Positions 55,459-64,000 of a stretch of 64,000 nucleotides of DNA are shown piece after piece. Location of the stretch: positions 1-64,000 of the forward strand of contig JALONM010000002.1 in assembly GCA_025454925.1 (NCBI GenBank), in the 5' to 3' direction. Every line of letters starts with the position of its first letter. Position 1 is the first letter of the stretch. The notes under the pieces were generated by a model. It was given only the letters and a program-made list of their open reading frames with translations, did not search any database and was not told the DNA's origin. The position numbers and the translations under genes are program-made. This DNA is from Cytophagaceae bacterium. GTDB lineage: Bacteria; Bacteroidota; Bacteroidia; Cytophagales; Cytophagaceae.

Positions 55459-55480
55459 GATCGCAATGACTGCGATCTTA
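55456..55480. terminator. stem-loop at the end of the membrane protein gene
   Basis: TAAGATCGCA and TGCGATCTTA form a perfect 10-base-pair stem with a 5-base loop; its first three bases are the gene's stop codon. No T run follows, so it may be a weak or Rho-assisted terminator. Confidence 0.55.
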
Positions 55481-55513
55481 GCTTAGAGCTGGCTTTTCTC
55501 CTTCATGCATACG

Positions 55514-55804
55514 CTAATGAATCATAGCCCCCAAGGTATGTTCATGACTAAGTTTCAACTCTTTGATTTCGCTCAATCGAAGATAGCAATACACAAAATC
55601 ACGGTTCTCCCTTAACGCACAATAAGCTTCCTGTTTCGTTAATCCACAGATTAGATCTTCCTGCAAGCTTAGAATTCTAAATTCGAGTAAGGGGATGTTG
55701 CCATTTTTTAATATAATATCGACGGGGATTATTAGCTCGCCTGGCAATATACTTCGCTTCCCTTGCTTACGAAGCACGTCGTGCACGATGGCTATTGGAT
55801 CCAT
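55514..55804 (-). CDS. small conserved hypothetical protein
   Basis: 96 residues from the ATG at 55804 (MDPIAIVHDVLRKQGKRSILPG), overlapping the upstream glycosyltransferase gene by 38 bases. No signal peptide or membrane segment is visible; the sequence is hydrophilic with two likely helices. Not recognised as a known family, and the function is unknown. The long overlap suggests translational coupling with the upstream gene. Confidence 0.45.
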   Translation of the reverse strand: MDPIAIVHDVLRKQGKRSILPGELIIPVDIILKNGNIPLLEFRILSLQEDLICGLTKQEAYCALRENRDFVYCYLRLSEIKELKLSHEHTLGAMIH

Positions 55805-56903
55805 AAGACAATACGCTTTGTTCAATTTCCTGCACAATCAATTCCGAACCATGATGTACCCAATTCCTAAAGTGATCGGATTCGTTGTGGTGTTGTGGTA
55901 GGTATTTTAATAAAATGGAAAAATCAAAACGATGATGTGATATTCCAGCCTTCGATTCTATCGCATCAAGGGCATTACATTCCTGCTCAAACTGACCTTT
56001 GGTAGGAATCATCATCACAGGCTTTCCCAGAAACATAGCTTCACAAATTGATTCAAACCCTGCGGTACTTACATACGCCCTGCACCTCCTCATGAAATCT
56101 AAAAATTTCTGGTCGTCCAATTGGTGGAAGGTAATGCCTGACATGGGTGTATAGCTGGGGCCTAGGTCCTTTCTGTCCCAAAAACAATGGATGATATTTC
56201 CTGGGTTATTTTTATGCCATTCGATAATTTCATCCGCATAACCACTGTTTACCATATATGCTAAAATGAAATTTTCAGTTTGAGGATGCAAATCAAAAAG
56301 CTCGTTCCGTAATAATGGAGGTACTACTTTTATTTGAAGAGCCGATGCGTCTTTCATGGGCCTAAAGGAAAGTCCCAATTTCTTTACCGCTCCCATGGCG
56401 GTAACCTGCGTGTTTAGTTTCACCAGGGTTCTTTCCAGGAATTTCTTTCGGGGAAATTTAAAGTCTGGATGCAACAGCAGGTATTGGTGTCCTACACAGA
56501 TGCTGGGAATTGTAGGCTTGTAAAATGCCTGGTACAATCCGGCAAGCAAATCGTAGAAATTTATGATGATATCAGGTTGATGAATTTTAACCTGCTCGTC
56601 AATTTGTTTTAATGCTGCTAAGAACTTGGACATTTTTAGTGAGTTCTGCCATAAGGTAGCTCCCAAACGAATGCCTTTTCCCTGCTTGTCGGTAATGAAA
56701 TTCGGACTGTCAAAAGGGATTACGGGAGCTTGAATTTTGGTAGTAAAGAATTCTGGAATTTGTCTTCGCTCGCTTTTGCCTACAAGTACTGCGGCTACTT
56801 CATGCCCATGTTCAATCAGTAAATCACGCAAGCTGATGGCCTGTGTCATATGGCCTCGTCCTTCTCCCTGGACGATAAATAAAAATCGTAAGGACTCCTT
56901 CAT
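55767..56903 (-). CDS. glycosyltransferase of the GT28/MurG-like type
   Basis: 378 residues from the ATG at 56903 (MKESLRFLFIVQGEGRGHMTQA). GEGRGHMTQAISLRDLL is the N-terminal GT-B block of the MGT/MurG-type glycosyltransferases (PF13528-like), and RCRAYVSTAGFESICEAMFLGKPVMMIPTKGQFEQECNA the donor-binding half. The donor and product are unknown; a glycolipid role is plausible because a DagK-like lipid kinase lies across the divergent region. It overlaps the small hypothetical gene downstream. Confidence 0.85.
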   Translation of the reverse strand: MKESLRFLFIVQGEGRGHMTQAISLRDLLIEHGHEVAAVLVGKSERRQIPEFFTTKIQAPVIPFDSPNFITDKQGKGIRLGATLWQNSLKMSKFLAALKQIDEQVKIHQPDIIINFYDLLAGLYQAFYKPTIPSICVGHQYLLLHPDFKFPRKKFLERTLVKLNTQVTAMGAVKKLGLSFRPMKDASALQIKVVPPLLRNELFDLHPQTENFILAYMVNSGYADEIIEWHKNNPGNIIHCFWDRKDLGPSYTPMSGITFHQLDDQKFLDFMRRCRAYVSTAGFESICEAMFLGKPVMMIPTKGQFEQECNALDAIESKAGISHHRFDFSILLKYLPQHHNESDHFRNWVHHGSELIVQEIEQSVLSYGSNSHRARRAS

Positions 56904-57359
56904 TTTTTTTCTGCAAAGGACGGGCAATAGCATTAGCCCAGGGTTAACGGATTTTTATTTTGATATCAAGGATTTCAAAAGGTGTTAACACTCGGTTGAC
57001 GTAATAACCATGATTCAAGCCGGGTGTGTTTAGTAAGTCTTCCCAACACGCAGCATGATTTTTAGGAATACTTCATCGGTTATAGGATGTTGTTTTCAAT
57101 TCTAATAAAAGGCTTGTGTTATCATAATGTTATCGTTAAAAATCGAAAGCCCTTGCAAGCCCCGTTTTTACTGGGATTCAAGGAGGGGTGGGATTATTTT
57201 CTTAACATAAATTTATTCTGGCTTTCTTCGTTCTTAGCGATCATTTTTTTGTTGCTTTGTTTTGTAAAAAGAAGGTTGCTGATCCAGGAAAGCGGTGTTT
57301 TAATACTGGCAGATCTTTGTAGTCAAACTCAATTGATTTTATATATACAATCAGATTAC
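56904..57359. other. 456-base divergent region between the glycosyltransferase and the lipid kinase gene
   Basis: Both genes start here and point apart, so promoters are expected. No exact TAnnTTTG box with a spaced TTG was seen on either strand. The lipid-kinase frame is open from 57087 and encodes a hydrophobic helix, but the conserved part begins at 57360. Confidence 0.45.
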
Positions 57360-58232
57360 ATGAAAGAAGAAATAGTTTTTGTTATTAATCCCATTTCAGG
57401 AGGTAAGTCAAAGAATAAATTAAAACAATGGATACAGGAAGAGATTGACCTAGAACGTTACGATCCACATTGTGTATTCACCGAACGTCCCGGACATGCT
57501 TGCGAGTTAACTGCCGAAGCCATGCAACGTGGGGTGCGTAAAATTGTGGCAGTAGGAGGTGATGGGACGGTAAACGAAGTAGCACGTATGATGGTGGGTA
57601 CCACAGCCATTTTGGGTATTATACCGTTTGGTTCTGGCAATGGACTTGCCAGGCACATGGGGATTCCAGTGGATCCCAAGGAAGCTATCCAACGTTTGAA
57701 TGCATGTGAAATTAGAATCAATGATGCAGGAAAGGTAAATGGTAAATACTTCTTTTGTACCTCAGGTGTTGGCTTTGATGCACATATTGGTAAGATATTC
57801 GCCAGCTTGAAGGGCCGTGGATTTATGGGATATATCAAAGCGGTAGTGAAAGAATTTAGTACCTATCAATCACAAATGTATCAATTGGTGCAAGGCGATG
57901 CTCCTCATCAGCATCAGGCGTTTTTGATTACTTTTGCCAATGCCAATCAGTATGGCAATGATGCGCAAATTGCACCTTTGGCGAATATCCAGGATGGGAA
58001 ACTTGATGTTTGTATTGTACGCCCCTTTCCCATATATGCAGCACCCGGGCTGGCCTTAAGAATTTTTTCAAAATCAGCACACCGTTCCGGATACATGACA
58101 ACTTTCCAAACCTCAAAAATAGAATTGAAAAGATCTTCCGGAGGGCCTATTCATTTGGACGGAGAACCCTACGAAGCTGAAAATACCTTGGTAGTAGAAG
58201 TAGTGCCCAATGCCATTCAAATTATGGCATAA
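57360..58232 (+). CDS. diacylglycerol kinase family lipid kinase (DagK/YegS-like)
   Basis: 290 residues from the ATG at 57360 (MKEEIVFVINPISGGK). GGDGTVNEVARMM is the kinase motif and IPFGSGNGLARH the second block; FFCTSGVGFDAHIGK and the C-terminal HLDGEPYEAEN complete the family profile. It phosphorylates a lipid such as diacylglycerol or a related alcohol. The frame extends 91 codons upstream with a hydrophobic helix; this is probably not translated, but it cannot be excluded. It is followed by a strong bidirectional terminator. Confidence 0.9.
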   Translation: MKEEIVFVINPISGGKSKNKLKQWIQEEIDLERYDPHCVFTERPGHACELTAEAMQRGVRKIVAVGGDGTVNEVARMMVGTTAILGIIPFGSGNGLARHMGIPVDPKEAIQRLNACEIRINDAGKVNGKYFFCTSGVGFDAHIGKIFASLKGRGFMGYIKAVVKEFSTYQSQMYQLVQGDAPHQHQAFLITFANANQYGNDAQIAPLANIQDGKLDVCIVRPFPIYAAPGLALRIFSKSAHRSGYMTTFQTSKIELKRSSGGPIHLDGEPYEAENTLVVEVVPNAIQIMA

Positions 58233-58268
58233 AGAAATATCAGGACATTTTGCTATAGATTACACATT

Positions 58269-58312
58269 AAAAAACCTTTCGTTATTTGATTAAAAAAAAC
58301 GAAAGGTTTTTT
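58269..58312. terminator. bidirectional intrinsic terminator
   Basis: A 15-base-pair perfect stem (AAAAAACCTTTCGTT / AACGAAAGGTTTTTT) around a 14-base AT-rich loop, between convergent genes. A and T runs on both sides allow function on both strands. Confidence 0.9.
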
Positions 58313-58323
58313 AAAAACAACCA

Positions 58324-59181
58324 TTATAAGGCAGCCGAAGATTTTCGTTGCTTCAGTTCAGCACGTAATTCGAATAAATCTTTGATGTATTCAGAGGTGC
58401 TGCTTTCTTCTTCCTCCTCTTCCTGTTCATCTTGATCTTGTAACAGCTGTGAATCAAAGGGGATAATTTTCCATTCATGATCCTGAGTTTCTACCAAGGC
58501 TGTAAGCGATTCCACCCAATCCCCGGAATTCATGTAGACCACTCCATTGATGTTTTTTATGGCTGGCTGATGAATATGGCCACAAATAATTCCGTCGCAT
58601 CGCTTGATACGAGCCATAGTGCTCAGTTGTTCTTCGTAATCGTTTATGTAACTTACCGCTGATTTTACCTTCGATTTTACTGCCTGAGATAAGGAATAGT
58701 ACGGAAGCCCGCGACGTTCCCGGTATCGGTTGTATCGTTGGTTGAGCCAGAGTAAAAATGTATAACCGATGTCGCCGAGTTTGGCAATCCACTTAAGATT
58801 GGTGGTAATACTATCGAAAACATCTCCGTGAATGATATAATACTGTTTGGCACCCGAACTTAGAATCAGGTCTCGCTGAATTGAAATATTTCCCAGTTTC
58901 ATAGGGATCATCTGGTCAAGAAAATCATCATGGTTGCCACGTAAGTAGTATACTTTGGTGCCATGGTCATCGACTTGCTTGAGAACACGTTTGAAAAATT
59001 TTGTGTGCTTGTTTTTCCAACGTCCCGATTTTTTAAGCTGCCAACCATCTATGATGTCGCCATTCAGGATTAAGGTTTCGCACACATGGTATTTCAAAAA
59101 GCGGGTAACTTCCTTGGCCTTGCTTCCTTCTGTTCCCAAATGGATATCCGAAAGAACGATTGTCTTATAAAAATTCACCAT
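58324..59181 (-). CDS. calcineurin-like phosphoesterase, LpxH-like
   Basis: 285 residues. VLSDIHLGTEGSK (Asp12, His14), LNGDIIDGW (Asp42), RGNHDDF (Asn83-His84) and CGHIHQPA form the metallophosphoesterase metal site. Similar proteins act as UDP-2,3-diacylglucosamine diphosphatase (LpxH) or its homologue in lipid A synthesis. The C-terminal ~50 residues contain an acidic stretch (DQDEQEEEEEESSTSEY), unlike E. coli LpxH, so the exact substrate is not certain. It ends at the shared terminator at 58269. Confidence 0.85.
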   Translation of the reverse strand: MVNFYKTIVLSDIHLGTEGSKAKEVTRFLKYHVCETLILNGDIIDGWQLKKSGRWKNKHTKFFKRVLKQVDDHGTKVYYLRGNHDDFLDQMIPMKLGNISIQRDLILSSGAKQYYIIHGDVFDSITTNLKWIAKLGDIGYTFLLWLNQRYNRYRERRGLPYYSLSQAVKSKVKSAVSYINDYEEQLSTMARIKRCDGIICGHIHQPAIKNINGVVYMNSGDWVESLTALVETQDHEWKIIPFDSQLLQDQDEQEEEEEESSTSEYIKDLFELRAELKQRKSSAAL

Positions 59182-59348
59182 AGATCAGCGTTATTCTTCA
59201 AAGCTACACGTCAGGCATCAACAGAATGTTACTGATGAATTATCAGTTGGTAATATTATTATCTGTTTTATCTATAGTAGTATTAATTAAATTGATTTTT
59301 TCTATTCAATTCAATCTTCCATTTTTGTAGAAATAAATATGGTACGGT

Positions 59349-59828
59349 ATGAAAATGATAAGCTTAAGCCCAATTGGTCTGGATCATGAAAAGGGGCAAC
59401 AATTGGCCCTCCGGTTAAACGTATTGCTGGCAACCTATCAAGTGTTTTACAGCAACGTGCGAGGGTTTCATTGGAATATACAAGGTGAAAAGTTTTTTGA
59501 ATTGCATCTCAAATTCGAGGAACTGTATTCCAATCTTCAAATAAAGATTGATGAAATTGCTGAGAGAATATTAACCTTGGGCGAAACACCCTTGCATACC
59601 TTCTCCGATTACCTGGATCATAGCGCGGTGCACGAAGCCAAACACATTCAAGCAGGCCGGGAGGCCGTTGAGGTAATCTTGTTGTCATTTCAGGCCATTC
59701 TCAAGCAAGAACGCAAATTGTTGCAGCAAGCTTCAGAGGCAGGAGACGAAGGAACGAATGCCCTTATGAGTGATTACATCCGAGAGCAGGAAAAGTTGGT
59801 GTGGATGTATTCCGCGTACCTGAAATAA
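59349..59828 (+). CDS. dps: Dps-family ferritin-like DNA-binding protein
   Basis: 159 residues. SNVRGFHWNIQGEKFFELHLKFEELY is the Dps ferroxidase helix with its His, followed by KIDEIAERILTLGETPLHTFSDYL with the Asp/Glu ligands. The family stores iron and protects DNA in starvation. An ATG two codons later is the alternative start. It is monocistronic, between lpxH and mfd. Confidence 0.93.
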   Translation: MKMISLSPIGLDHEKGQQLALRLNVLLATYQVFYSNVRGFHWNIQGEKFFELHLKFEELYSNLQIKIDEIAERILTLGETPLHTFSDYLDHSAVHEAKHIQAGREAVEVILLSFQAILKQERKLLQQASEAGDEGTNALMSDYIREQEKLVWMYSAYLK

Positions 59829-59978
59829 TCGATTACATGGGAGTCTAAACGTATACTGTGTGTTCGTGGCAACGAAATTATAGTTCGGTTCAGTGCTGTT
59901 ATTGGATTCCTTTTTTTACTTTACTTATTCTATAAAGCATTTGATATTCAGATTGTTGTAATTCTAGTGTAAAGAAGA

Positions 59979-62900
59979 TTGGAACGGGTTAGGAAGTATC
60001 TTTCCCAATTCCAATCTTTGTGCGTATTAGATTCTGGTCAAGTGAAACACGAGGAGTTTTTAAGGTTTTTTAAAGAAGATGCATTGATTGCCACACTTGC
60101 TGAGGAATTGAAACAAGGCAGGTCTAACGTGTGGGCGAAGGGTCTGGTCGGTAGCCAGGATGCAATTGTGGCCGGATTAGTTTCGGAGTGGGTAGATCAG
60201 CACACTATTTTTGTATTGCACGATAAGGACGAGGCTGTTTACTTTGCCAACGACCTTCAATCCTTATGGCCCGACAAGCCGATTTTATTGTTTCCTAATT
60301 CTTATAAAAGGCCCTACCAATATGAAGAGGTAGAGAATGCCAACGTGCTGCAACGAGCAGAGGTATTGAATGCTTTGCAACAGGAAGGTGCAAAGCCTTG
60401 GTTGGTAACGTATCCTGAAGCCTTGTTGGAAAAGGTTATTAATAAAAAGTCGCTGGTAAACAATACATTCCGGATCAGCACCGGAGCCAAGCTGGATGTG
60501 CACTTTTTGTCGGAATGGCTTAGTTCTTATGATTTCGATAAAACGGATTTTGTTTTTGAAGCCGGACAATTTTCCATTCGTGGGGGTATCGTCGATATTT
60601 TTTCTTTTTCCAACGAGTATCCCTATCGGCTCGAACTCTTCGGAGATGAAGTAGAAAGTATCCGTGAATTTCATCCGGAGTCTCAACTTTCCATTCAAAA
60701 GAAAACGGAGATTGCTATCATTCCCGACGTACAATCCAAACTCTTGCAGGAAACCAGAGTATCCTTGTTTGAATTTATTCCCGAAGATACCTTGGTGTGG
60801 TTGAAAGATGTGGTCCATGCCTTGGATATGGTTGAAACTGGGTTTTTGAAAACACAACAAGAATTTGAAAGAATAAAGTCTAAAACAGGAAACTCAGCTT
60901 TAATCACCGACGCGGAGCATTTGTTTTGCACCCGAGCTTTGCTGGAAGAGCAATTATTGCAGCGCTCCACGGTAGAATTTGGAAATCAATTTTATTTTCC
61001 AGCCAAGCGCACACTGCAATTCGAAACCAAGCCTCAGCCATCGTTTAATAAAGAGTTCGCTATTTTAACCGAAGATCTTAAAGAAAAGCAGCTTGCGGGA
61101 TATGTAAATGTGTTGGCTACAGAATCGGTAAAACAAATGGAACGGTTGAATTCCATTTTTGACGAAGTCGACTCATCGCTGCAATACCATACATTACTGC
61201 TTCCGCTCAGGGAAGGATTTTGCGATGAACTGCAAAAAGTAGTATGCTATACCGACCACCAGATTTTTGAACGCTATTATCGTTTTAAATCAAAAGAGCG
61301 TTTTACGAAATCCAAGGCCATGACCTTGAAGGAGCTTCGCACTCTGCAGCCCGGAGATTTTGTAACACATTCTGAATACGGTGTTGCCCGGTTTGCCGGA
61401 TTGGAAAAGGTGGAAGTAAGTGGGCGACAACAAGAAGCCATTCGGCTAATCTTCAGAGATAATGATTTGATGTATATCAGCATACATGCCTTACACAAAA
61501 TCTCTAAATACAGCGGCAAAGATGGTGTTGCGCCGGTAGTCAGCAAATTGGGCTCAGGCGAATGGGAAGCTAAAAAATCCAAAGTTAAGAAGCAGGTAAA
61601 AGATATTGCCAAAGAATTAATCCGACTGTATGCCCTTCGTAAGGCAGCTCCGGGATTTGCATTCAGTGCCGATACATTTTTACAAGCCGAGTTGGAATCT
61701 TCATTTATTTATGAAGATACACCCGACCAGGCCAAGGCTACCAACGATGTGAAAAAGGATATGGAAGCCCCACATCCTATGGACCGGTTGGTTTGCGGAG
61801 ACGTAGGATTCGGAAAAACGGAAGTCGCGGTTCGCGCGGCGTTCAAAGCGGTGTGTGATAATAAACAGGTAGCCGTATTGGTGCCTACCACTGTGCTTGC
61901 AACACAGCATTACAAGACCTTTCGCGATCGGCTTAAAAATTTTCCTTGTACAGTGGAATATATCAACCGGTTTAAATCTGCGGCACAGGTAAAAGAAACG
62001 CTGCAGCGCGTTAAAGAAGGCAAAACAAGTATTTTGATAGGCACTCATAAACTCATCGGAAAAGAAGTTCAGTTTAAAGATTTAGGACTTTTAATTATTG
62101 ATGAAGAGCAAAAATTTGGTGTGAAAGTGAAAGAGAAGTTGCGCGAGTTCAAAGTAAATGTAGATACGCTCACATTAACCGCCACTCCCATTCCTAGAAC
62201 CTTGCATTTTTCCCTGATGGGTGCGCGCGACTTGTCCATTATTGCAACGCCGCCACCCAACAGGCAGCCTGTTACTACCGCTATCCATGTATTTGACGAA
62301 GTGCTGATCCGCGATGCTGTAGTGCAGGAACTCAAAAGAGGAGGCCAGGTTTTCTTTGTTCATAATCGTATTTCCGACATCGAAGAAGTAGCCGGTAAAA
62401 TCAAACGGCTCGTTCCGGATAGTAAAATTGCTGTTGGCCATGGTCAAATGGAAGGTGAAAAGTTAGAACGCATTATGCTTGGCTTTGTGGACGGAGATTA
62501 TGATGTACTGGTTTCTACCAACATTATTGAATCCGGGTTGGATATTCCCAATGCCAATACCATTATCATCAATCAGGCACAGAATTTCGGCTTGTCGGAT
62601 CTGCATCAAATGAGAGGGCGCGTAGGCCGCTCTAACAAGAAAGCCTATTGCTATTTGCTTACGCCGCCAATCTCTGTGCTGGCTTCCGATTCCCGCAAGC
62701 GACTAAGTGCCTTGGAAGAATTTTCGGATCTTGGAGACGGATTTAAGGTTGCCATGCGCGATATGGATATTCGGGGAGCTGGAAATTTGTTAGGTGCAGA
62801 ACAAAGCGGATTCATAAGCGATTTGGGTTTTGAGATGTATCACAAAATTCTAGATGAATCTATTCAGGAACTAAAAGAAACAGAGTTTAAAGAACTCTTT

Positions 62901-63416
62901 CAACATGAACTCGACATGCGCGAACTCAAGGCTCTTAGTCCTGATTGCACGATTGAAACCGATCTTTCCATCATCATCCCTGACGATTACGTTAGTAATA
63001 TCACCGAACGCTTAAGTCTATATTCTGCAATTGACAATATCAAAGAAGAAGGTGAACTACAAATGTTTGTACTTTCACTGGTGGATCGATTTGGAACCCT
63101 GCCCCAGGAGACGGAAGCCCTCATTGAAACCATACGCTTGCGTTGGAAAGCGGAAAAACTTGGTTTTGAAAAACTGATGCTTAAAAATGATACCTTGAAG
63201 GGATACTTTGTGCCGGCCAACAACGAATCCTATTACCGCTCTGAAGTGTTTGGTGCTATTTTAAATTACGTTCAGCAGAATCAAAAGCGGGCAAAGCTGA
63301 AAGAAGTTTCCAAAAAACTAATGTTGCAAGTAGAATTTGTGGGTAGTATAGAGTCCGCACATACCTTGCTGGATGGCATTTTAGAACTGATACCAGAAAA
63401 AAGTACTCAAGCTTAA
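59979..63416 (+). CDS. mfd: transcription-repair coupling factor Mfd
   Basis: 1145 residues, the usual length. The start is TTG at 59979, because a stop codon (59970-59972) lies just upstream and no ATG or GTG occurs before the conserved region. A UvrB-like N-terminal module (YKRPYQYEEVENANVLQRAEVL) is followed by the CarD-type RNAP interaction domain (LQPGDFVTHSEYGVARFAGL), the translocase domains with Walker A GDVGFGKTEVAV (near 605), DEEQ at residue ~707, TATPIPRTL, and the TRCF C-terminal domain. It removes stalled RNA polymerase. It is 13 bases before mgsA. Confidence 0.97.
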   Translation: MERVRKYLSQFQSLCVLDSGQVKHEEFLRFFKEDALIATLAEELKQGRSNVWAKGLVGSQDAIVAGLVSEWVDQHTIFVLHDKDEAVYFANDLQSLWPDKPILLFPNSYKRPYQYEEVENANVLQRAEVLNALQQEGAKPWLVTYPEALLEKVINKKSLVNNTFRISTGAKLDVHFLSEWLSSYDFDKTDFVFEAGQFSIRGGIVDIFSFSNEYPYRLELFGDEVESIREFHPESQLSIQKKTEIAIIPDVQSKLLQETRVSLFEFIPEDTLVWLKDVVHALDMVETGFLKTQQEFERIKSKTGNSALITDAEHLFCTRALLEEQLLQRSTVEFGNQFYFPAKRTLQFETKPQPSFNKEFAILTEDLKEKQLAGYVNVLATESVKQMERLNSIFDEVDSSLQYHTLLLPLREGFCDELQKVVCYTDHQIFERYYRFKSKERFTKSKAMTLKELRTLQPGDFVTHSEYGVARFAGLEKVEVSGRQQEAIRLIFRDNDLMYISIHALHKISKYSGKDGVAPVVSKLGSGEWEAKKSKVKKQVKDIAKELIRLYALRKAAPGFAFSADTFLQAELESSFIYEDTPDQAKATNDVKKDMEAPHPMDRLVCGDVGFGKTEVAVRAAFKAVCDNKQVAVLVPTTVLATQHYKTFRDRLKNFPCTVEYINRFKSAAQVKETLQRVKEGKTSILIGTHKLIGKEVQFKDLGLLIIDEEQKFGVKVKEKLREFKVNVDTLTLTATPIPRTLHFSLMGARDLSIIATPPPNRQPVTTAIHVFDEVLIRDAVVQELKRGGQVFFVHNRISDIEEVAGKIKRLVPDSKIAVGHGQMEGEKLERIMLGFVDGDYDVLVSTNIIESGLDIPNANTIIINQAQNFGLSDLHQMRGRVGRSNKKAYCYLLTPPISVLASDSRKRLSALEEFSDLGDGFKVAMRDMDIRGAGNLLGAEQSGFISDLGFEMYHKILDESIQELKETEFKELFQHELDMRELKALSPDCTIETDLSIIIPDDYVSNITERLSLYSAIDNIKEEGELQMFVLSLVDRFGTLPQETEALIETIRLRWKAEKLGFEKLMLKNDTLKGYFVPANNESYYRSEVFGAILNYVQQNQKRAKLKEVSKKLMLQVEFVGSIESAHTLLDGILELIPEKSTQA

Positions 63417-63429
63417 ATCGGAAAAAAGC

Positions 63430-63867
63430 ATGGAAGAAAAGAAACGTATCGCCCTGATTGCTCACGATCATAAGAAACAAGAACTGGTAGAATGGGTGTT
63501 GCAACATAAAGCCATTATTACGCAGCATGAATTATTTGCCACTGGCACCACTGGTCGATTGGTCGAAGAGGCACTGGGTGGATATCCAGTTCATAAATTT
63601 CAAAGTGGGCCTCTGGGGGGCGATCAACAAATTGGAGCCCTCATCGTCGAACGAAAACTGGATGTGCTTATTTTTTTCTGGGATCCCATGCAAGCTCAAC
63701 CCCACGATCCTGACGTAAAAGCCCTGTTAAGAATTGCCGCCGTGTGGAATATTGTAATGGCCTGCGATCGCACTACCGCCGATTTTGTGTTAAGTTCCCC
63801 CTTAATGACCAAATCGTACTCCCCCCTGGTACCTGATTTCTCTGCGCATTTAAATAGAAAGGTTTGA
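63430..63867 (+). CDS. mgsA: methylglyoxal synthase
   Basis: 145 residues. LIAHDHKKQELVEW, FATGTTGRLVEEALG, SGPLGGDQQIGALI and FFWDPMQAQPHDPDVKALLRIA are the MgsA motifs, the last two carrying the catalytic Asp residues and phosphate site. It converts dihydroxyacetone phosphate to methylglyoxal, a bypass of lower glycolysis. It follows mfd by 13 bases, an unusual pairing that suggests cotranscription. Confidence 0.95.
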   Translation: MEEKKRIALIAHDHKKQELVEWVLQHKAIITQHELFATGTTGRLVEEALGGYPVHKFQSGPLGGDQQIGALIVERKLDVLIFFWDPMQAQPHDPDVKALLRIAAVWNIVMACDRTTADFVLSSPLMTKSYSPLVPDFSAHLNRKV

Positions 63868-63883
63868 TTATCAGTGTTTTTGT

Positions 63884-63920
63884 CTTTTTTTATTTTTTTT
63901 ATAAAAAAAGATAAAAAAAG
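63884..63920 (+). terminator. A/T-only hairpin after mgsA, possible terminator
   Basis: Two runs of T (63885-63900, interrupted by one A) pair with two runs of A (63903-63919) around a short loop, closed by one C-G pair. One position is a U-G wobble on the plus strand. A stem of almost only A-U pairs would be weak. Confidence 0.45.
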
Positions 63921-63969
63921 TGGGAACGTTTTGGCCTTTCCATAGTCTGATAGGTATAGAGTTTATTAA

Positions 63970-64000
63970 ATGCTTTCTGAACAAGAAATAATAAAAGGTT
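63970..64000 (+). CDS. start of a further gene (first ten residues only)
   Basis: An ATG at 63970 opens the frame MLSEQEIIKG, which runs off the window end. The SEQEII beginning recalls bacterial lysyl-tRNA synthetase, but ten residues cannot establish identity. Confidence 0.35.
   Translation, partial: MLSEQEIIKG

Noticed and set aside
1-64000. CRISPR array, insertion sequence, prophage or tRNA genes
   Set aside because: No regularly spaced repeats, transposase or integrase genes, terminal repeats or tRNA-like T-loop sequences were found by reading.

Overview
The window comes from a bacterium of the phylum Bacteroidota. It carries a PorP/SprF-type type IX secretion protein, a bestrophin, a YugP-type zinc peptidase, AT-rich DNA, few recognisable Shine-Dalgarno sites, and a rpmH promoter with the phylum-specific TTG-N20-TAnnTTTG architecture. 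The class or family cannot be fixed from the sequence. No tRNA, rRNA, CRISPR array, insertion sequence or prophage was seen.

Region 1 (1-4300): the 3' end of an FtsX/LolC-type ABC permease and a small exported orphan. A tightly coupled minus-strand operon follows: aminotransferase, hexapeptide acetyltransferase, sugar dehydrogenase and hot-dog thioesterase. It resembles WbpE/WbpD/WbpB, the enzymes for UDP-2,3-diacetamido-2,3-dideoxy-glucuronic acid.

Region 2 (4500-32120): a large surface-glycan locus. A divergent control region (18203-18641) separates two arms. The leftward arm is a near-complete CMP-legionaminic acid pathway (LegI, LegG, PtmE, LegF, LegB, LegC) with mostly overlapping genes. 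It runs into HisF-like, HisH-like, an unassigned GT-B protein, a Wzx flippase and a WbpG/PseA-like amidotransferase. The rightward arm has a second HisH/HisF/WbpG set, a WbpI-like 2-epimerase, glycosyltransferases, an asparagine-synthase-like protein, a HAD phosphatase, an MBOAT/SGNH O-acylation pair and a degenerate UbiA-like protein. A Wzy-like polymerase lies on the opposite strand within it, and another asparagine-synthase-like gene lies at 4509. The locus thus has four glutamine-hydrolysing modules (two class I HisH, two class II AsnB-like). I infer a glycan rich in acetamidino and possibly carboxamide groups, containing legionaminic acid and a diacetamido-uronic acid.

Region 3 (32150-44730): mostly housekeeping. 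It holds a zinc peptidase, RfaE2/HldE-type adenylyltransferase, bestrophin, MsbA-like ABC exporter, PolB-type exonuclease, LipB, the oxidative pentose-phosphate genes (gnd divergent from zwf-pgl) and an MBL-fold hydrolase.

Region 4 (44878-50850): an ECF sigma factor, its putative anti-sigma factor and a PorP/SprF protein in one operon, then a lipoprotein, an SDR and an M61 peptidase.

Region 5 (50850-64000): rpmH (51 codons), rnpA, an S41 protease, rbfA, a polytopic membrane protein, a glycosyltransferase, a DagK-like lipid kinase, an LpxH-like phosphoesterase, Dps, Mfd (TTG start) and methylglyoxal synthase. The first ten codons of a further gene close the window.
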